This document shows, piece by piece, positions 10,991 to 23,607 of a DNA stretch of 64,000 bases. The stretch is taken from positions 133,425,001 through 133,489,000 of the forward strand of contig JASDFA010000001.1 of the NCBI GenBank assembly GCA_035772735.1, given 5' to 3'. Origin of the DNA: Datura wrightii (taxonomy: Eukaryota > Streptophyta > Magnoliopsida > Solanales > Solanaceae). The position numbers and the translations under genes were made by a program. Position 1 is the stretch's first letter. Each line of letters begins with the position of its first letter. The notes under the pieces were generated by a model that worked only from the letters and a program-made list of their open reading frames with translations, ran no database searches and was not told where the DNA came from.

Positions 10991-12692
10991 GTAGGACTCT
11001 AATTTTGAATATCAATTTTGAATTACCCTAGGCTGTAAATAGCAGCTGCTAGTTTTATTTTGGATATTAGGCTTTTGTGGAAGAAAAGAACATCGACTTG
11101 TACGTTACTTTTCAAAAGATCTTGAAGAAATATTGTTAAGTAATTTCAAGAAATATTGTTAAGTATTGGAATTATAATCAAGTTTTCATTCTCTTCTTTG
11201 TAAGTTTAATCTTCTTTGATTATTATAATGGTTGTTGTGATATCAATGATCATGTGTGGCTAGATTCTATTACTAGGGTTATGTAATTCATTGTAGATTG
11301 ATATAATATGGTGATTGATGTGTGGATTTGGTTAATGTAATCATGTGTATTGTCACTTTTTTTTGTTTTAAATGTTTTCTGATAGTTGCAAATATTAGAA
11401 TAAAGCCTAGGTTTAACTTGCTTGAGCAAGAGGTATAAATCTAGGTGAAAAGAATTGCCAATAAGGTCAAGGGATTAACTCTTGTTTGATGATTAATGTT
11501 GTAACAAGATTAATTGGCTTAGGTTAGTTATTAGAACTTGGTATTCGTTACTCTTAATTTGAGAATATAAGAGTATTATCTATCTAAATAGGTTGAGAAA
11601 TGTTTGGATGGAGTAATTACTCAACAACCTGCACACGTAACATCAAACAAATCCACCACAGTAAATCATTGAATGTCGTTAAGAAATCATGATGATCATA
11701 ACCCTAGTTTCTATTCTTCTTGGATTTAATAGTAATAAATCATAGTTGGTTTATATTGTTTATGGATGATATTTGATAATGCTCAAATCACACTCCTGTA
11801 AAAAAGTATGAAACAAACTTTGTCAATAAAGATCCCAACTATGTTGGGGTCGATCCCATAGGGAATATGGTCAAGATATAGAATAACTCTAGTATTTAAG
11901 ATTTTAAATCTGTTATTACCTAGAAATGGGGATTTGTTAGGAAGTAAACACGTAACAGTATTGACAATTGGATTATTATCAAGATAATACAATTAAATAG
12001 GGAAGTGTTTCCCATAGGTTCATAACTACTTCAGATTTTACACTTGTGATCTATCCCAATGCTTGACTTGTAGAACATATAACATAGGTTCATCCAAATG
12101 ACTGGTTCGTCCCTATTGGATGACTATACTCAACTACTAGATTAGGTCTCTCAATTGATTTCACTTTAACTGTTATCAATTAGTTACAAGTTAACTATTC
12201 TGCAACCGCAACTCAAGTCATACAATGAACCACAAAGTTCAAGGCCTTGTTGTTATTCTTTTTTCCTAATCTCTACCTCTCTAGATTCAAGCAAGTAGAG
12301 AATTCAGACAAGTCCTAACATTTCGCTCCGTCAAGAAAAGTTTAATATTGAAGAGAATACAATACAAGCATTAGCATTGGTGTATCACTTTGTGCAAACC
12401 CTAGGTTGTTAATTCACCATGGTTCTCATAACCCTAATTGTGGAGGTTTTAACCTCTCATGATTGTAAGAAATAATTAGCACTCATAGGCAAAAATATAA
12501 TTTAGAACTTACAACAATGACTGAAAAGTAAACCCACTTGATTATTGCAAAAGATCAATGAAAAACAATTCAGGAACAATGGAAGAATCAAAGTAAGAAA
12601 CTCTCCAAAAGTTGTTATCAATATTCGCAAAAGTCTAATGCTTCTCTAAAGAATTGAATTTTGTTCTCTCTAAGAAAAATAACCTAGAAAAG

Positions 12693-12700
12693 TATTTATA
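12693..12700 (-). promoter_or_regulatory. Probable TATA box of ATH-M 3' LTR
   Basis: TATAAATA on the minus strand lies downstream of the dyad cluster. The 5' LTR has a degraded form at the matching place (near 26200). The call is from sequence only. Confidence 0.4.
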
Positions 12701-12739
12701 TAAATGATTAGAAACCTTTCCTAAATTAACAGGGAAACT

Positions 12740-13260
12740 GATAAACTGCCGCCACCTTCACCTATGACTCGTACCATGATTATATTGGTCATACCTTTTC
12801 TCCTATAATGTCCAGCAACTTCTGAATCTGGAAAGTGTTGGAACTTCGTACGACTCGTACATTGATCCTACAAGTCGTATGTTGCTGTCATGATCTAAAT
12901 CTGAGAGTTTTGACATCCTCTAAATATTTTCATGAGTGTCTTGGTACGACTTGTACCTTCATCCAACGACTCGTGACTGCCTCTCATACCTTGAGATCTG
13001 TCATTCCTCAATACTTTTGCACTTTACCCAAACTCCTTTGTACGGGTCATAGGTAGTTATCACGATCCGTGGTTGCTACCAGTACCAGTAGACTAACCTA
13101 ATGCAGTTTCTTCTATACTTTTCCACGACTCTTAGTATGGCTCATATCAATACGGCTCCTACCATGAGTCGTAACTTGGCCTTAAGCTCATTTTCTAAAT
13201 TTTTCCACGACTCTTAGTATGGCTCGTTCCATGATTGTACGACTCATACTGAGGTATGTA
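12740..13260. repeat. Dyad-motif cluster in ATH-M LTR U3
   Basis: Repeated short dyads around ACGACTCGT. GTACGACTCGTAC at 12848-12860 is perfect. Others ('tacgacttgtacc', 'caacgactcgtgac') are imperfect. The 5' LTR has the matching cluster at about 26260-26770. Confidence 0.7.
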
Positions 13261-13427
13261 CGTGGCCTTTTTCTGCACTCTTTTCACTTATTTTGCAAAT
13301 TCCAACTCCAACACCTAATTTCCCTAAAAACAAAGAAAAATTGCATCATATCCATATAAACTCATCTAAGACCATGCTTATTTCCTAGTTTTAAGCGTCG
13401 AAAGTATTGTAAACCCACAGCAAATCA

Positions 13428-15039
13428 ACACCCTCAACTTAAGACTTTTGAATGTCCTCAGGTAAAGTAAACTAAACTATAAAATGACGCATAACTAGAA
13501 AGTAAACTAGAAGACCTACAGCCAACACAACAAAATTTGCACAAAAAATCATTCTCAGCTTTCCACCCCTTTTTCATTCAAACCAAGTCAACTATGCACA
13601 CATGCAACTACAACTCATGAAATATAGGGATTAATATATGGCATCTAACTACCAACAAAGAATTAAGCTATCACTAGTTCTAATTTACACAGACAACTAG
13701 CAGAATGCAATACAAACCATGTACCCTCACAGCAAATGAAGTCCCCAAAACTCCATATATATATAAACATGAAACTCGGGACTAATCAAGTAAGACTCTC
13801 ACTCTCACAATGAAGTTCCAAATACTGCACATCGTAAATCATAGGCTTGCCCTTATTTTCTCTACTTTGGTTTTTCGGACAATTAGGTTAGGATGACTAT
13901 AGGACTTTTCTCGGCTTGTAATATCGGCTTCAGGTTGGATATGGTAGTATGGATATAAGTGACTAACCCTTCTTGGCCCTATACACTTGACTTCACTTTA
14001 TACTTTTTACCCCTTTCTTCTCCTTTAAGCTTTTTCCTCCCTTTTCACCATTCAAATGCAATGTGCGAGTGTGGTGTGTATTTTTGTTTCTTTTTTTTTT
14101 TTCAACTATTTTTCTTTTCTTTCTTTTCATTTTAACATTTCAGCTTTTTTTATTCATCATTTTTTAATACCACACCTCACGTTTCTTGGACTTTTTCTTT
14201 CTTTTTCACCTCCTCATAGTCTACGCTCCCCTACTATAACCACCCTCAACTTAGGCATTTTTCCTGAGTTGAGGTCATAATGTCCAAGAAGGGACCAGGG
14301 CCAAGCAAGTTCATTATAAACATGGGAACGGTGAATGGGTAATCAAAGAAAAGTGGTCAACTTTTAGGCTCAAAATCGGGATCAAGGGATTTATTTTTAT
14401 TTGGTTGGGTAATTTAAGCTAAAGTAGGCTAAAACAAAATCTATGATCCTTTCCTAACCAACTATCCTACGACCTATGTAAAGATCAACTGGGCAAGTTA
14501 TAGATCCTTTATGCAGTGTTGAACTAGGTAAGCATCCTCACTCACTCACGGTACAGATTTGCATTGAGTCTATCTATCTGGTTCATGCACATCTAAGCTA
14601 TAATTACACATGCTAATATACTAAATGCCATGCAAAGATCCACAGAAGTCATGCATTGCAGTTAACGTACATAGCTAGACACAAAAAAACTTAAAACAGG
14701 GTCATTTTTTCTCAACATTACAAAAACATGTGCATTTATTGGTTATAAAGTACTCCTAAATACTTCTAGCTAAATAAAACACAAAAACAAAATCCTAAAC
14801 ATGTCATTTCTACTAGATAGCATGTCTGAGGGAAAAGAAACACAACAACAAAAACTGTCAGATGAAATTTAAAACCTGAAAATCACAAGTACACTCCCCT
14901 TCTAAAAACATGCTTTGTCCCAAAAGCATAAAATGTAAGAACAGGGAAAAGGAGCATACCTGTGGTGATCCTGTCATCTACTCAGACTTCACTGACTAAT
15001 TATGGGTTGCCTCCTATGCAGGGCCTGATTTAACATCAT
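13428..15039 (-). other. ATH-M 3' untranslated region
   Basis: No gene. It is homologous to ATH-P 9015-10506 and 5150-5240, but lacks the 3.8 kb block that carries the accessory ORF in ATH-P: only about 150 bp (14860-15010) separates the two homologous parts. It contains a T-rich/C-rich stretch (14060-14220) matching the A/G-rich stretch of ATH-P. Confidence 0.65.
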
Positions 15040-15321
15040 GGCACGACACAGGTTCCTTGATTATTCAGACTTTGTCAAGGTACACCAACTTGATTCCCCT
15101 TACCTCCTTGATGTTTCCCATATACAATTTCACTCTTTGTCCATTTACTTTGAACCTCTTACCATCTTTATTCTCAAATTCCACAGCACCATATGGGGAT
15201 ACATTCACCACTCGATATGGTCCCATCTATCTAGATTTCAATCTACCTAGATGCAAGCAGAGCCTCGAATTAAATAGGAGTACCAAGTCACCAGCATTGA
15301 ATTCTCATTTTGCAATCTTCC
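15040..15321 (-). pseudogene. pol: ATH-M integrase C-terminal end (beyond TK4 insertion)
   Basis: Minus-strand translation gives EFNAGDLVLLFNSRLCLH, a GPYRVVNVSPYGAVEFENK barrel and a KVNGQRVKLYMG end, the standard Athila integrase C-terminus. It connects in frame, through the CTTYC duplication, with the integrase part ending MKIYHDRK at 22264. Two in-frame stops (TGA in the linker, TAG before MGPYR) show that it was already decaying or decayed later. This junction is the evidence that TK4 inserted into the gene. Confidence 0.8.
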
Positions 15322-16396
15322 TGTAATACCCCGAAACTTTCCTAGACTAAATTCAGACGTTGCATGAAAAATCACAGGAAACCAGAAAAATTTTCTGTCT
15401 CAAACGACCCCTACAACGAACCGTTGGTGGAACCCACAGGCAGTTGTAAGTGGTCGTGGTTAGAAGAAGCCTTTCTTCGAGGGGAACAATGAGTCATAGG
15501 ATGACCCATTGATTCTAACAATGGGTCGTCCTGTCATCCGTTGGATCCCAACTCAGGGGTCTATCGGGCCCTTCCCCGAAACAACGGGAGCGAACAATAG
15601 CCCATGGTAGCCTCCAACAAGCCTTTGTGACCATCCGTCGTTTAGTTTCAAAACCCATCAGGGTGAACTATGAGGGGATACAACGGCCCTGTCATGCCCC
15701 TTTACTAGGAAGAGGATGCAACTGGCTCCCCATACCTGACTAATTGGGAAGCCGGCTATATGACATCTGTAACTGTAACACTTAGGCCGTCCAGGCCACC
15801 TGTCACATTCAACTAGAGCACAAACTGGACCCATAATGTCTCAACAATATGGGGTAAACAACTAAAATTCAAAAAATGCTATGAGTATGCTAAACTAACG
15901 ACAAAAAGCCGACAAGGCCACAAACTGAATATCTTTGTACACACTAAGTCCACAAAGCCTCTAAAGAGTAAACTGACTTATGGTCGGAACATGGATTTGA
16001 CCTACTCATAACTGCATCTCAAAACTCTAACTGAAACAAAACCAGTCTTAGCTCCAGAAAGAAAGGAGCATACCAACACATCCACTAATCTCACGAACTG
16101 CTAATACAACTAGCAACCCCGACCTCTACCTACACCTGCGGCACGAACGCAGGTCCCCAGGCGAAGGGACGTCTGTACGAATGAAATGTACTGGTATGTA
16201 AGGAAGAAAACTGTAAACATGTAAGATAGCAATGATAACTGAGCCAGAAATAAGGAATAGTAACAACCTAAAATCTTGGAAACTAAAACCTGACAATAAG
16301 TCAATACTAAACTGCAAATGCAACAAAGTAATGCACAAGAAAAACTATAACTGTAATGCCAACAACCATCCAACCATAAATCCATATATAAAATTC

Positions 16397-16786
16397 ATCC
16401 AGCCGGTGTACCATACCAGGGAAAAATAAAAATATCTTCGGCCGATGTATCACACCGGGGTAAAATAAAAATATCTCAAGTCGATGTACCACACCGGGGT
16501 AAAATAAAAATATCTCCAGCCGATGCACCACATGGGGGTAAAATAAAATTTTCTCCAACTGATGTACCACACCAGGGTAAAATAAAAATATCTCCAGCCG
16601 ATGCACCACATCAGGGTAAAATAAAAATATCTTCAGCCGATGTGCCACACCGGGGTAAAATAAAAATATCTCCATCCGATGTACCACACCAGGGTAAAAT
16701 AAAAATATCTCCACCCGATGTACCACACCGGGGTAAAATAAAAATATCTCCAGCTGATGTACCACATCGGGGTAAAATAAAAATAA
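16397..16786. repeat. About ten tandem 39-bp units in TK6 LTR
   Basis: The unit has the form CCGATGTACCACACCGGGGT followed by 'aaaataaaaatatctccag', with point changes between copies. Because 39 is a multiple of three, the minus strand stays open with a 13-residue period (HRLEIFLFYPGVV); this is a by-product of the repeat and not a gene. Confidence 0.95.
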
Positions 16787-19651
16787 TTCTCAATCATAAT
16801 CATAAATAGGGCCGATATGGCTTATATTGAGTCAATTTAACACGTATAGAATATAAATGACAAATGTTAAATCTGTGGCCAGAATAGGCCTCTTTCGTAA
16901 CCCATAAATGCAAGTGAGCACCCATATAATGTAAAGCTAGAAAATATGCATATATATCACGTAAAGCTGTCAAATTATATATGAACATGTGACTCAGTTA
17001 CTTGAAAGACCTTCAAGAGGTTTACACAACATAATAACTTTTGTAAGCTTACAAACAATGTCCTACAAATAATCCTACCAATTTAACATATTACTTGGAT
17101 AGAAATACATAGAGCTCATTTCTACACAATTCTTTAACATCTGGAAACTGCAAATATATACTGCCTACTAGGTGGTTCCTTTACCTGTATCGACAACTAT
17201 ATATTGGAATTTCATTGCCAAATTTATCATGTAGATAAGCACATATAGTTCTTAATTCATTTTACTTATTTTCAGGAAACCATGGAAATTATAACTTGGA
17301 ACTTGGAGGTTATTTTTCATATACATAGAGCTGAGAACTGAAATACAGACATACAATGTATGAGACTTCTATATAATGTATAACTTGTATTCAGTTAACC
17401 GGGTGACCACCGGGAGACTTCCTGGTATTCAAAGTTTTGAGCTTAACTAATCATTATCATAGACTGCACTTATACTTACTTAGACATTAGGAACATTGGT
17501 ACATGGGAGAATCTCTCCTATGAATTTAGGAAATTCAACTGATAACTCAATAAGAGCTAAACATAAAGATGCATGACTTGAATATAACTGAAAGAATTCA
17601 ACTGTATGTTATAACATCAAAATCATATACATTAAGACTTCTTACTGGAAATACATATAAAGACTTGAGTTCTTAGACTTGTATGCAACATCAGATACTT
17701 GACCGAGACATTAGCATAATTCTCGAAATATGATCTCTCAAAAACTTCTTAGATCAGTTATCACACTTCAACATAAATTAGGGATGTAAAGACATAACTT
17801 AAGGATTTGAGACTTGGAGCTCTATAACTTAGGAACTAGTGAGTAACTCTCTAAGTGATGCCTTGTAGGCAAATAAAGATATATAGTCGTAATTCGGGTG
17901 ATGCTGGATTGACTTACATAACTTTGCAATTACCTGCGAAGCTTAAGAAAGCTTACATAATCATAAGTGACTTAGAAAGATCCTAGGATTACCCTTTTTA
18001 GGCATGTTAGAAAATTTCAACACTTAGAATAGTTAACTTAACATAATCGTTTAGGGGTATAGCAGAGAGCTTCTCAACTTAAGTTACTATTTTGCAGACG
18101 TTCAACTCTAATTATTTCATAGAAGGTTAACACTTTAGTGTTGATTCATCAATGTAACACATATTGAACATAAACAACTTAATTTATAACTCTTTCGTTA
18201 AACGTCTTAGAATAGGGTTAATCTTCCTAGTTATTGCCTACCTCGTTCACAATCGCAACCCATATCGTCTAATTTAACAATATTTAGATCTAGTTTCCTT
18301 ATTCATCTTAACTTCTTTGCCAAAAATTATTCACTCTACACTCAAGTCTTTACCCTCGTGTTCACTATTCCATCAATTCTTATACGCACTTACCTCTTTT
18401 CCTAATTGATAACTTTATCTGTTAAACCTCATCTTTCTTATATTTTAACGTCGTTCAGAGGTTTTAGAAAGCAATTACGGGAAGAGTGTATATTACTCAC
18501 ATATTATATTAAAAGGGATAACATTTACTCTTATCTTCCCTTTTTATAATGTCACAAAAAGATTAACAACTTAACCACACTTTCGCCGTTAACATGTATC
18601 GACTTAGCTTATTCTCTATGTGCCACTTGCTTAGCTTTAAAGAGGAAAAACATACAATATACTTTTTACCTTAAGCACTTTGAAACATAAACATATAGGA
18701 GGGATTAACCACATTATTAAAACATCATTTCAATAAGCTCATTTACCCTCAATCGGCTTAGCGTCATCTTCTTAGCTTAAGTTCAATTACATGTCGTCGT
18801 CTTAGCATTTCCTACCAATTTCACTAAGTGACCAGATCTTAACATATATTCAACATCACATATATAGTATACGGCAAAGGACCAGCTCACGGTGCCCACA
18901 TTAAGGGGACTTCAGACTCGATTTAGAACTACGGCAACAATCGTATAAAAATTACGCCTTTCGCTTCACATTTGTTCGCTTCAACCATTCTTAAAGATTC
19001 AAGCTTTATGCCAAGTATTTTCAACCCTTTGGACAGGATCATACATGCCTCAATATGATTTTAAAAATATAGGAATATTGATCCTTTCAATAACTTAGTT
19101 TCGTGCTTGAAAAACAAGGAAAGGGACGCCTTTACATACCTTGGCACGTCAACTCTAATTTTGCCAAAAATCTTCCTTTAAAGCTTACTCCTTAAGGCTC
19201 CTTCCAAGTCCAATTTACAAACACAACAAGCAGAAACTTCACTTCACCAAAGTTTTGGAAAAATGGGTAGCAACATGCCACAAAAACACACAAAGAAACA
19301 ACAACATAATACTACAACATTCTCCAAGTTATAACCTCATAAACTTAAAGAAATCAAGAAGGTAATTACTTACCCTTTCTTGGAGATGTTATTAGCTAAA
19401 GTAGGAGTAAACTCCTACTCTTTCCTCTACCTAGAATCATCTAAAACTGCAGCAAGACCCCAATCAACCACAAGACAAAAACAAGCCATGACTTTCTTCT
19501 AAGGTTCTCTTTTCAAAGCCCAAAAGAGACAAGAGTGAAGTTTCTTACCTGGGATATCTTTTCACCATGTAATAGGGCTTTGAATTCTCTAAATTCTAAA
19601 AAATAAATCAACTAAAACAGAGTAGCAATGAGCTTTCTAGCTCAATTTTAC

Positions 19652-19660
19652 TTCATATAG
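19652..19660 (-). promoter_or_regulatory. Possible TATA box of TK6 LTR
   Basis: CTATATGAA on the minus strand, just downstream of the GC-rich segment with repeated 'ggcgccgcacacg'. Position within the LTR is plausible for a promoter; there is no other support. Confidence 0.3.
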
Positions 19661-19669
19661 GCGGGCTGG

Positions 19670-19770
19670 CCAAGGTCTCGGCGGCGCCCGTGTGCGGCGC
19701 CCGTGTGCGGCGCCCATGCGACATGCCCTCGCGTGCGCGCCTGCTGCCTGCCTGTCTCGGTGCCCGCGTG
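19670..19770. repeat. GC-rich segment with short tandem units in TK6 LTR
   Basis: The unit 'gcggcgcccgtgt' is repeated in tandem inside otherwise AT-rich sequence. It lies directly upstream, on the minus strand, of the TATA-like site. Confidence 0.6.
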
Positions 19771-22263
19771 CCTGGGTGCTTTCCTAGCCGATAGTGATGT
19801 CTTCAAATGTGCATAACTTTTTACTCCAAACTCCAATTGATGAGAGGTTCTTTTCACTGTAAACTAGACTCAAATACCTTTCTTTTGATAGGTTATGGGA
19901 CTTCTGCATCATTATATTTTTTGAGATATGACCATTTAAATTTTACCCTTATTTACAAATTTCACATACTCTTCGTTTTTCCCTTTTGCACATATTTCCC
20001 TCCTCACCTACGGACAACATACAACCCATAATACCATTAATATGACATATAACCATCAAATAATCATCAAAAAAAATTCTGGGTGTAATAGGCCCATTTT
20101 TTAAAATCAACAAGTCATTGTTATCACTCATTGTCCCAGTACTTTTGTTCTTGCTAGTTCAAACGGGAAGTATCAATGGCCCATTGTAACTTCCAACGGA
20201 CCATTGTACCTACCCGTGGGTCACTCTTGTGAATCCAGTTTCTGAACCCAGAAACCATGGCCATATTCAACGAGTCGTCATTTCAACCAACGACCCGTTC
20301 TGAGGCCCATTGGTTCCTGTCGACCAAATTTCAGATTTAAGTCCCAGGGTTATTTTTGTAAAATTTCACCTACCTAGTCCCTAAACTACATTGTTCGGGG
20401 TTTAATCAGGGGTTTTAGAAGGGGTAACCAATGGTTTCTCCTGGTATTCCCTTTCTCATTCTCAAGAACAGAGCGTAGAGTTCCTCTAGAAGCACAGAAC
20501 AGAAGCTAGGGCAACGACAATCCTCTCTGTTTTTCTCAGAGATTTTCACTAGAGTTTCTTCTAGAGGTATGTGGGAATTCAGTATGGAGACTGTTCCCCC
20601 CTTGCATCTCCCAAAGCTCTCCCTGTTCACTTTCATTCATAGCCCTGAGATTGTGAATTCGAAATTATTATTGTTGTTTTTGAATTATATTGTGTGGAGT
20701 CCCACCCTATGTTAATTGTAGCTATTTTCCACCAGCTTGTAATCAAAATGATGCTTGTTTCATCAATTTAGAAATTCAGCCCTAACTTTTGAAAAGTCGG
20801 AAATTAGAATCCTACTTAAGCTTTGAATTCTTGAAAATTGTTTGCATCTTTCAGAGTTAGGGGCTTCTATGATACTTGTATGTGTTAAAAACTCAGTTAC
20901 TTGTATGATATTCCGATTCAGTCAGAAAGCCTATATACTTTGTATTTTCTCATAATTGTTAGTTCAGCTTTAGTCAAAGTACTAGAATATTCAGTGTTAG
21001 TCAGAAATGTTAGCTGATCAGTTTGACTATAGTCCTTTCCTGAGGTGTAAGTGGTGCCTCTCAGTTATCAGAATCAGACTCAAATTACAATTATTTGGTC
21101 CATTAGGCAGTCATGACATTCAAGTTATACAGCTCTGACCAGCCCCAGGACCCCAGTTCAGTTATCAGTTTGTTAGACGGTTACGACGCTTCCAGCTAAG
21201 CAGCCCTGACCAGTCTTAGAACTCAGTTTCTAAATCTGGTCCTATAAGATGCTCAGGGAACTCCTAATAGTATCCCTGGGTCAGTATATTCTTGGGACCC
21301 AGTATCGAGCTATCCGCTTGTCAGTAGTCGTAGTAATAGGATTATCTAGTGGGAGTAGGACTTAGCACCGAAAGGGCCGGGGTTCCAGTGCACCCAGGTT
21401 GCAAAACTACATTGCCACCGTAGGTTTTATTTACTTGGCCTAACGGCCTCCCCTCTGAAAAATGATTTTTCACAATTCATGCCTTTATACCCTGGGAAGG
21501 TATATTGGGTCCTACCGATGGGGTGTGTACATCGGACTCCATGTCCAGCTCATGTCGTTATATGTCGGTTATAGCCTCTCCCACTAGTCAGTTCAGTTTA
21601 CTATCTGATTTCTCAATTCAGATCAGTTTGGTGTAGAATCTAAGATTCAGTATTTCAGACTTAGGACATATTTATGACCATCAGCCAGGGTCACTTTTGA
21701 CCATATCAGTTTTACACCAGTTGTATCACTTTTCAGTATATCAGTTGGTCATTTCATGTCGCATCAGTTTTAGTTATTAGTTCTATCATATTATTCATGT
21801 TTCTCTCACTTACTCAATACATTCAAAGTACTGACGCATACTTTTATGTTGTATCATTTCATGATACAGTCGCAGGTTCTCAGACCTAGCAGTGTTAGCC
21901 GATTATGTTCGGATCTCTCTATCAGCAGCAGCAGTGTGAGTCCTCATATTCCGAGGAAACATTTTATTCATTTTAATTTCTTTATTGTTTTCAGCTAGAC
22001 TTAGAGTTAGCTGGGGGTTTGTCCCAGCAACTCCTCAGTTAGATGGCTTTCAGACCAAACTTGATTTCAGATTTTCAGATATTTTAAATCTCTATGTTCA
22101 GTCTTCAATTTTTCATAAATGTTATTATGTATTATTTTAAATTTCCGCTATGCATGTTTACTCAGAATAGTAGTGAATGATAGGCCAGGGATTGACTTGG
22201 GGCCACTTGTGGCTTCAAGTACCGTGTTATGTCCAGGGTATAGGCTCGGGGCGTGACACTTTC

Positions 22264-22935
22264 GGTCATGGTAGATTTTCATCCTCTCTTTATAAATAGT
22301 TGCACTCTCATAAGCTTGGAGGTGGAACTCATTTAACTCATTTAGCTGATCTAGCCTTAAATTGGCTGTTTCATTCCAATCCAAGTTCAACTATTTAAGT
22401 GCCTATAGTGCCTTATGCTCCAGCTCCACCAGCAGATGACACGACTTGCCATAGACAAACTGATATGGTGATGAGCCAATAGGAGTCTTATAAGTTTTTC
22501 GATATGCCCAAAGTGCATTATCAAGCTTCCTAGACCAATCTGTCCGGTTGGTGTTCACTGTTTTAGCCAAAATCGCCTTGATCTCCCTATGGGAGACTTT
22601 CACTTGTCCACTTGACTGAGGATGGTAAGGTGTTTCCACCATGTGTTTCCCACCGTATTTATCAAGTAGAGTACTGAAAAGGCGATTACAAAAGTGTGAC
22701 CTACCATCGCTGATAATGGCTTTGGGAGTACTGAATCTTGCAAATATGTGCTTCTGCAAAAATGTTATGACACTTTTCCCTTCATTGTTAAGGAGTGCAA
22801 TGGCTTCCACCCACTTTGAATCATAATCTATCACCACCAAAATATACTTCGTCCCGTATGAGCTCACAAATGGACCCATGAAATCAATACACCATGCATC
22901 AAATAATTCTACTTCCGAAATTGGGGTCAATGGTA
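22264..22935 (-). pseudogene. pol: ATH-M integrase catalytic core
   Basis: The minus-strand frame holds WCIDFMGPF (first Asp), AIISDGRSHF (second Asp) and HPQSSGQVKVSHRE. Thirty-five residues separate the second Asp from the place of the catalytic Glu, as in the D,D-35-E family, but that residue is Lys (codon at 22598-22600). Integrases of this type insert the cDNA into chromatin; the change removes the metal-binding triad. TAG stops interrupt the helix after LEHKAL (about 22391-22402). The part beyond 22264 lies at 15040-15321. Confidence 0.85.
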
Positions 22936-23607
22936 GCTCATGCTTGAGACTGATGTCGCCTTGTCTTTGGAATTGATCACGGTCTTTAGGAAAATCATAT
23001 GCATCCTAGTGGATTGTGGGCCAATAGTAACTGCACTACAAAATTGTGTGCAGTTAGAATACCATAGTGATTACCCCCAATCGGAGATGAGTGTCATGCC
23101 TCAAGTATACTCAGCATCTCCACCTCTGGCACACACCTATAAATTAACCCATCTACACAAATATGAATCAAATAAGGCTCATCCTAATAGTACCTCCGAG
23201 CATCAAATAAGAACTTCTTTCTTTGCTGCGAAGTTAGATCCGCTAGGATAATATCACTCATGAAGTAATTTGCATAGTCGACAAACCATGGGATCAAATC
23301 CTGAGATGTAGCCAACACCTACTCATTTGGGGAGGCATCATCAATGTCAATCTTATTTTTTATTCTTGCCTCTGCCTCCAATCTGGATAAGTGATCAACC
23401 ACCTAATTCTCAGTACCATTCTGGTCCTTTATCTCAAACTCAAATTCTTGTAAGAGCAATACCCATCAGATCAATCTCAGTTTAGCATCCTTTTTAGATA
23501 TTAGATACCACAATACTGTGTGGTTTGTATGGACAATCACCTTGCTCCAAGAAAGTATGCTCAACACTTTTCAAATGCAAAGACTACTGCTTGCAGCTCT
23601 TGTTCGA
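22936..23607 (-). pseudogene. pol: ATH-M RNase H end and integrase zinc-binding N-terminus
   Basis: Frameshifted remnants. A FEFEIKDQNGTEN block followed by VVDHLSRLEAEA (about 23370-23450) is the usual end of Athila RNase H. Further along the minus strand, a RCVPEVEMLSILE block and a His-rich stretch (about 22940-23130) mark the HHCC region of integrase. Several stops lie between them. Plus-strand frames here (22940-23251, 23518-23775) are shadows. Confidence 0.7.

Larger units (their letters stand above)
11774..13427 (-). mobile_element. ATH-M 3' LTR
   Basis: Read on the minus strand it starts TGATTTGCTGTGG after AAGTTGAGGGTGT and ends near 'gatcgaccccaac', the same layout as 25287-26929. 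The two copies align throughout, with many transitions. Chance frames (11783-11992, 12835-13056) are not genes. Confidence 0.9.
15690..20090 (-). mobile_element. TK6 solo LTR (4.4 kb), minus strand
   Basis: Bounded by GGCCC at 15685-15689 and 20091-20095. On the minus strand it starts TATTACACCC (the expected TG has become TA) and ends GGGGCATGACA. The 4401 bp contain no gag or pol sequence, so it is best read as a solo LTR of a long-LTR Del/Tekay-like family. Its end resembles that of the TK2 LTR ('agccagttgcatcctc' against 'tgccagttacacctcc'). A non-autonomous element without recognisable internal genes is the alternative. It holds a 39-bp tandem array and a GC-rich segment (19670-19770). 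Confidence 0.85.
15322..22258 (+). mobile_element. TK4 solo LTR (about 2.53 kb) split by TK6
   Basis: It starts TGTAATACCCCGAAACTTTCC, matching the other TK4 LTR at 35162, and ends CTCGGGGCGTGACA. Flanks are CTTCC (15317-15321) and CTTTC (22259-22263), a 5-bp duplication with one transition. Taking out TK6 and one GGCCC leaves 2531 bp, against 2540 bp for 35162-37701. No internal region is present. An exact ACGAGTCGT lies at 20270-20278. Frames on either strand here (20415-20636 and others) are chance. Confidence 0.9.

Noticed and set aside
12835..13056. 73-codon frame with a similar frame at 26335-26520
   Set aside because: The similarity is due to the two ATH-M LTRs being copies; the frame is on the strand opposite to the element and is broken at different points.
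16307..16765. 152-codon minus-strand reading frame with repeated HRLEIFLFYPG
   Set aside because: It is the translation of the 39-bp tandem array in the TK6 LTR; unit length explains the open frame and the other strand is similarly repetitive.
16397..16786. CRISPR-like array
   Set aside because: Units are directly adjacent with no unique spacers, and the context is a plant retroelement LTR.
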